Assembly (NCBI GenBank): GCA_963576565.1
Contig: OY755047.1
Location: 3,614,431-3,678,430 of the forward strand
DNA length: 64,000 bases
From: Aspidapion aeneum
Taxonomy: Eukaryota > Arthropoda > Insecta > Coleoptera > Brentidae
Direction: 5' to 3'
The position numbers and the translations under genes are program-made. Within the stretch, counting starts at the first letter, position 1. Each line of letters begins with the position of its first letter. This document shows positions 63,913 through 64,000 of this stretch, one piece after another. The notes below the pieces were generated by a model. The model made no database searches. It saw nothing but the letters and a program-made list of their open reading frames with translations, and was not told where the DNA came from.

Positions 63913-64000
63913 TAGGGGCCCATATATTGGCAGAGTATTTTTTTATTTTCAATTTCCCATAAAAGTGAAATTATATTTGCTAAGCTTATAATAAAAAATA
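63913..64000. other. Right edge of window
   Basis: AT-rich DNA within intron 8. The next exon of the ZP gene is not reached. Confidence 0.6.

Overview
This window is eukaryotic and very probably from an insect with a large, AT-rich, transposon-dense genome. Supporting signs are spliced exons with GT-AG introns, a cuticle-type zona pellucida (ZP) domain protein, insect-type non-LTR retrotransposons, many hAT miniature elements with G/C-run ends, and degenerate TTAGG-like pentamers inside one element. A repeat-rich beetle genome would fit, but the species cannot be fixed from the sequence.

Only one host gene is supported. It lies on the + strand and runs from about 33.06 kb past the right edge. 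Eight coding exons join with consistent phases: 33074-33145, 48148-48323, 49898-50039, 50449-50563, 50899-51021, 59779-59957, 60961-61160 and 61843-61931. Together they encode 365 residues: a signal peptide, then a ZP module with cysteines in ZP-N/ZP-C order, then an acidic linker. The C-terminal part, where this family normally has a cleavage site and membrane segment, lies beyond the window. Introns 1 (15.0 kb) and 5 (8.8 kb) are swollen by repeats. A CpG-rich block at about 30.80-31.03 kb is a candidate promoter and 5' UTR exon.

Layout. 0-4.7 kb: satellite-like array with a 277-bp period. 5-9 kb: hAT and pogo-type miniature elements and a broken hAT transposase. 9-13.3 kb: two copies of one LINE family (called LINE-A here) and a tandem duplication. 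14.3-15.7 kb: nested miniature elements. 16.1-18.3 kb: a 167-bp satellite with an internal inversion. 19-24.5 kb: foldback element, pogo-like transposon, hAT element, LINE pieces. 24.9-26.5 kb: duplicated inverted-repeat block. 26.7-29.7 kb: LINE-A copies. 30.8-33.1 kb: candidate promoter, inverted repeat, first coding exon. 33.2-48.1 kb: intron 1, with an R1/I-like LINE, a Jockey-like LINE, a minisatellite, a 169-bp satellite (39.7-42.7 kb) and a four-level nest of insertions (44.9-47.9 kb). 48.1-61.9 kb: remaining exons, a LINE flanked by ~115-bp repeats, a very clean 685-bp palindrome and a 502-bp tandem array. 62.5-63.9 kb: a 756-bp tandem dimer.

No rRNA, tRNA, CRISPR array, virus or toxin gene was recognised. 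Repeat families given letters here (LINE-A, B, C; X, F, G) are grouped only by similarity inside this window; their names in repeat databases are unknown.
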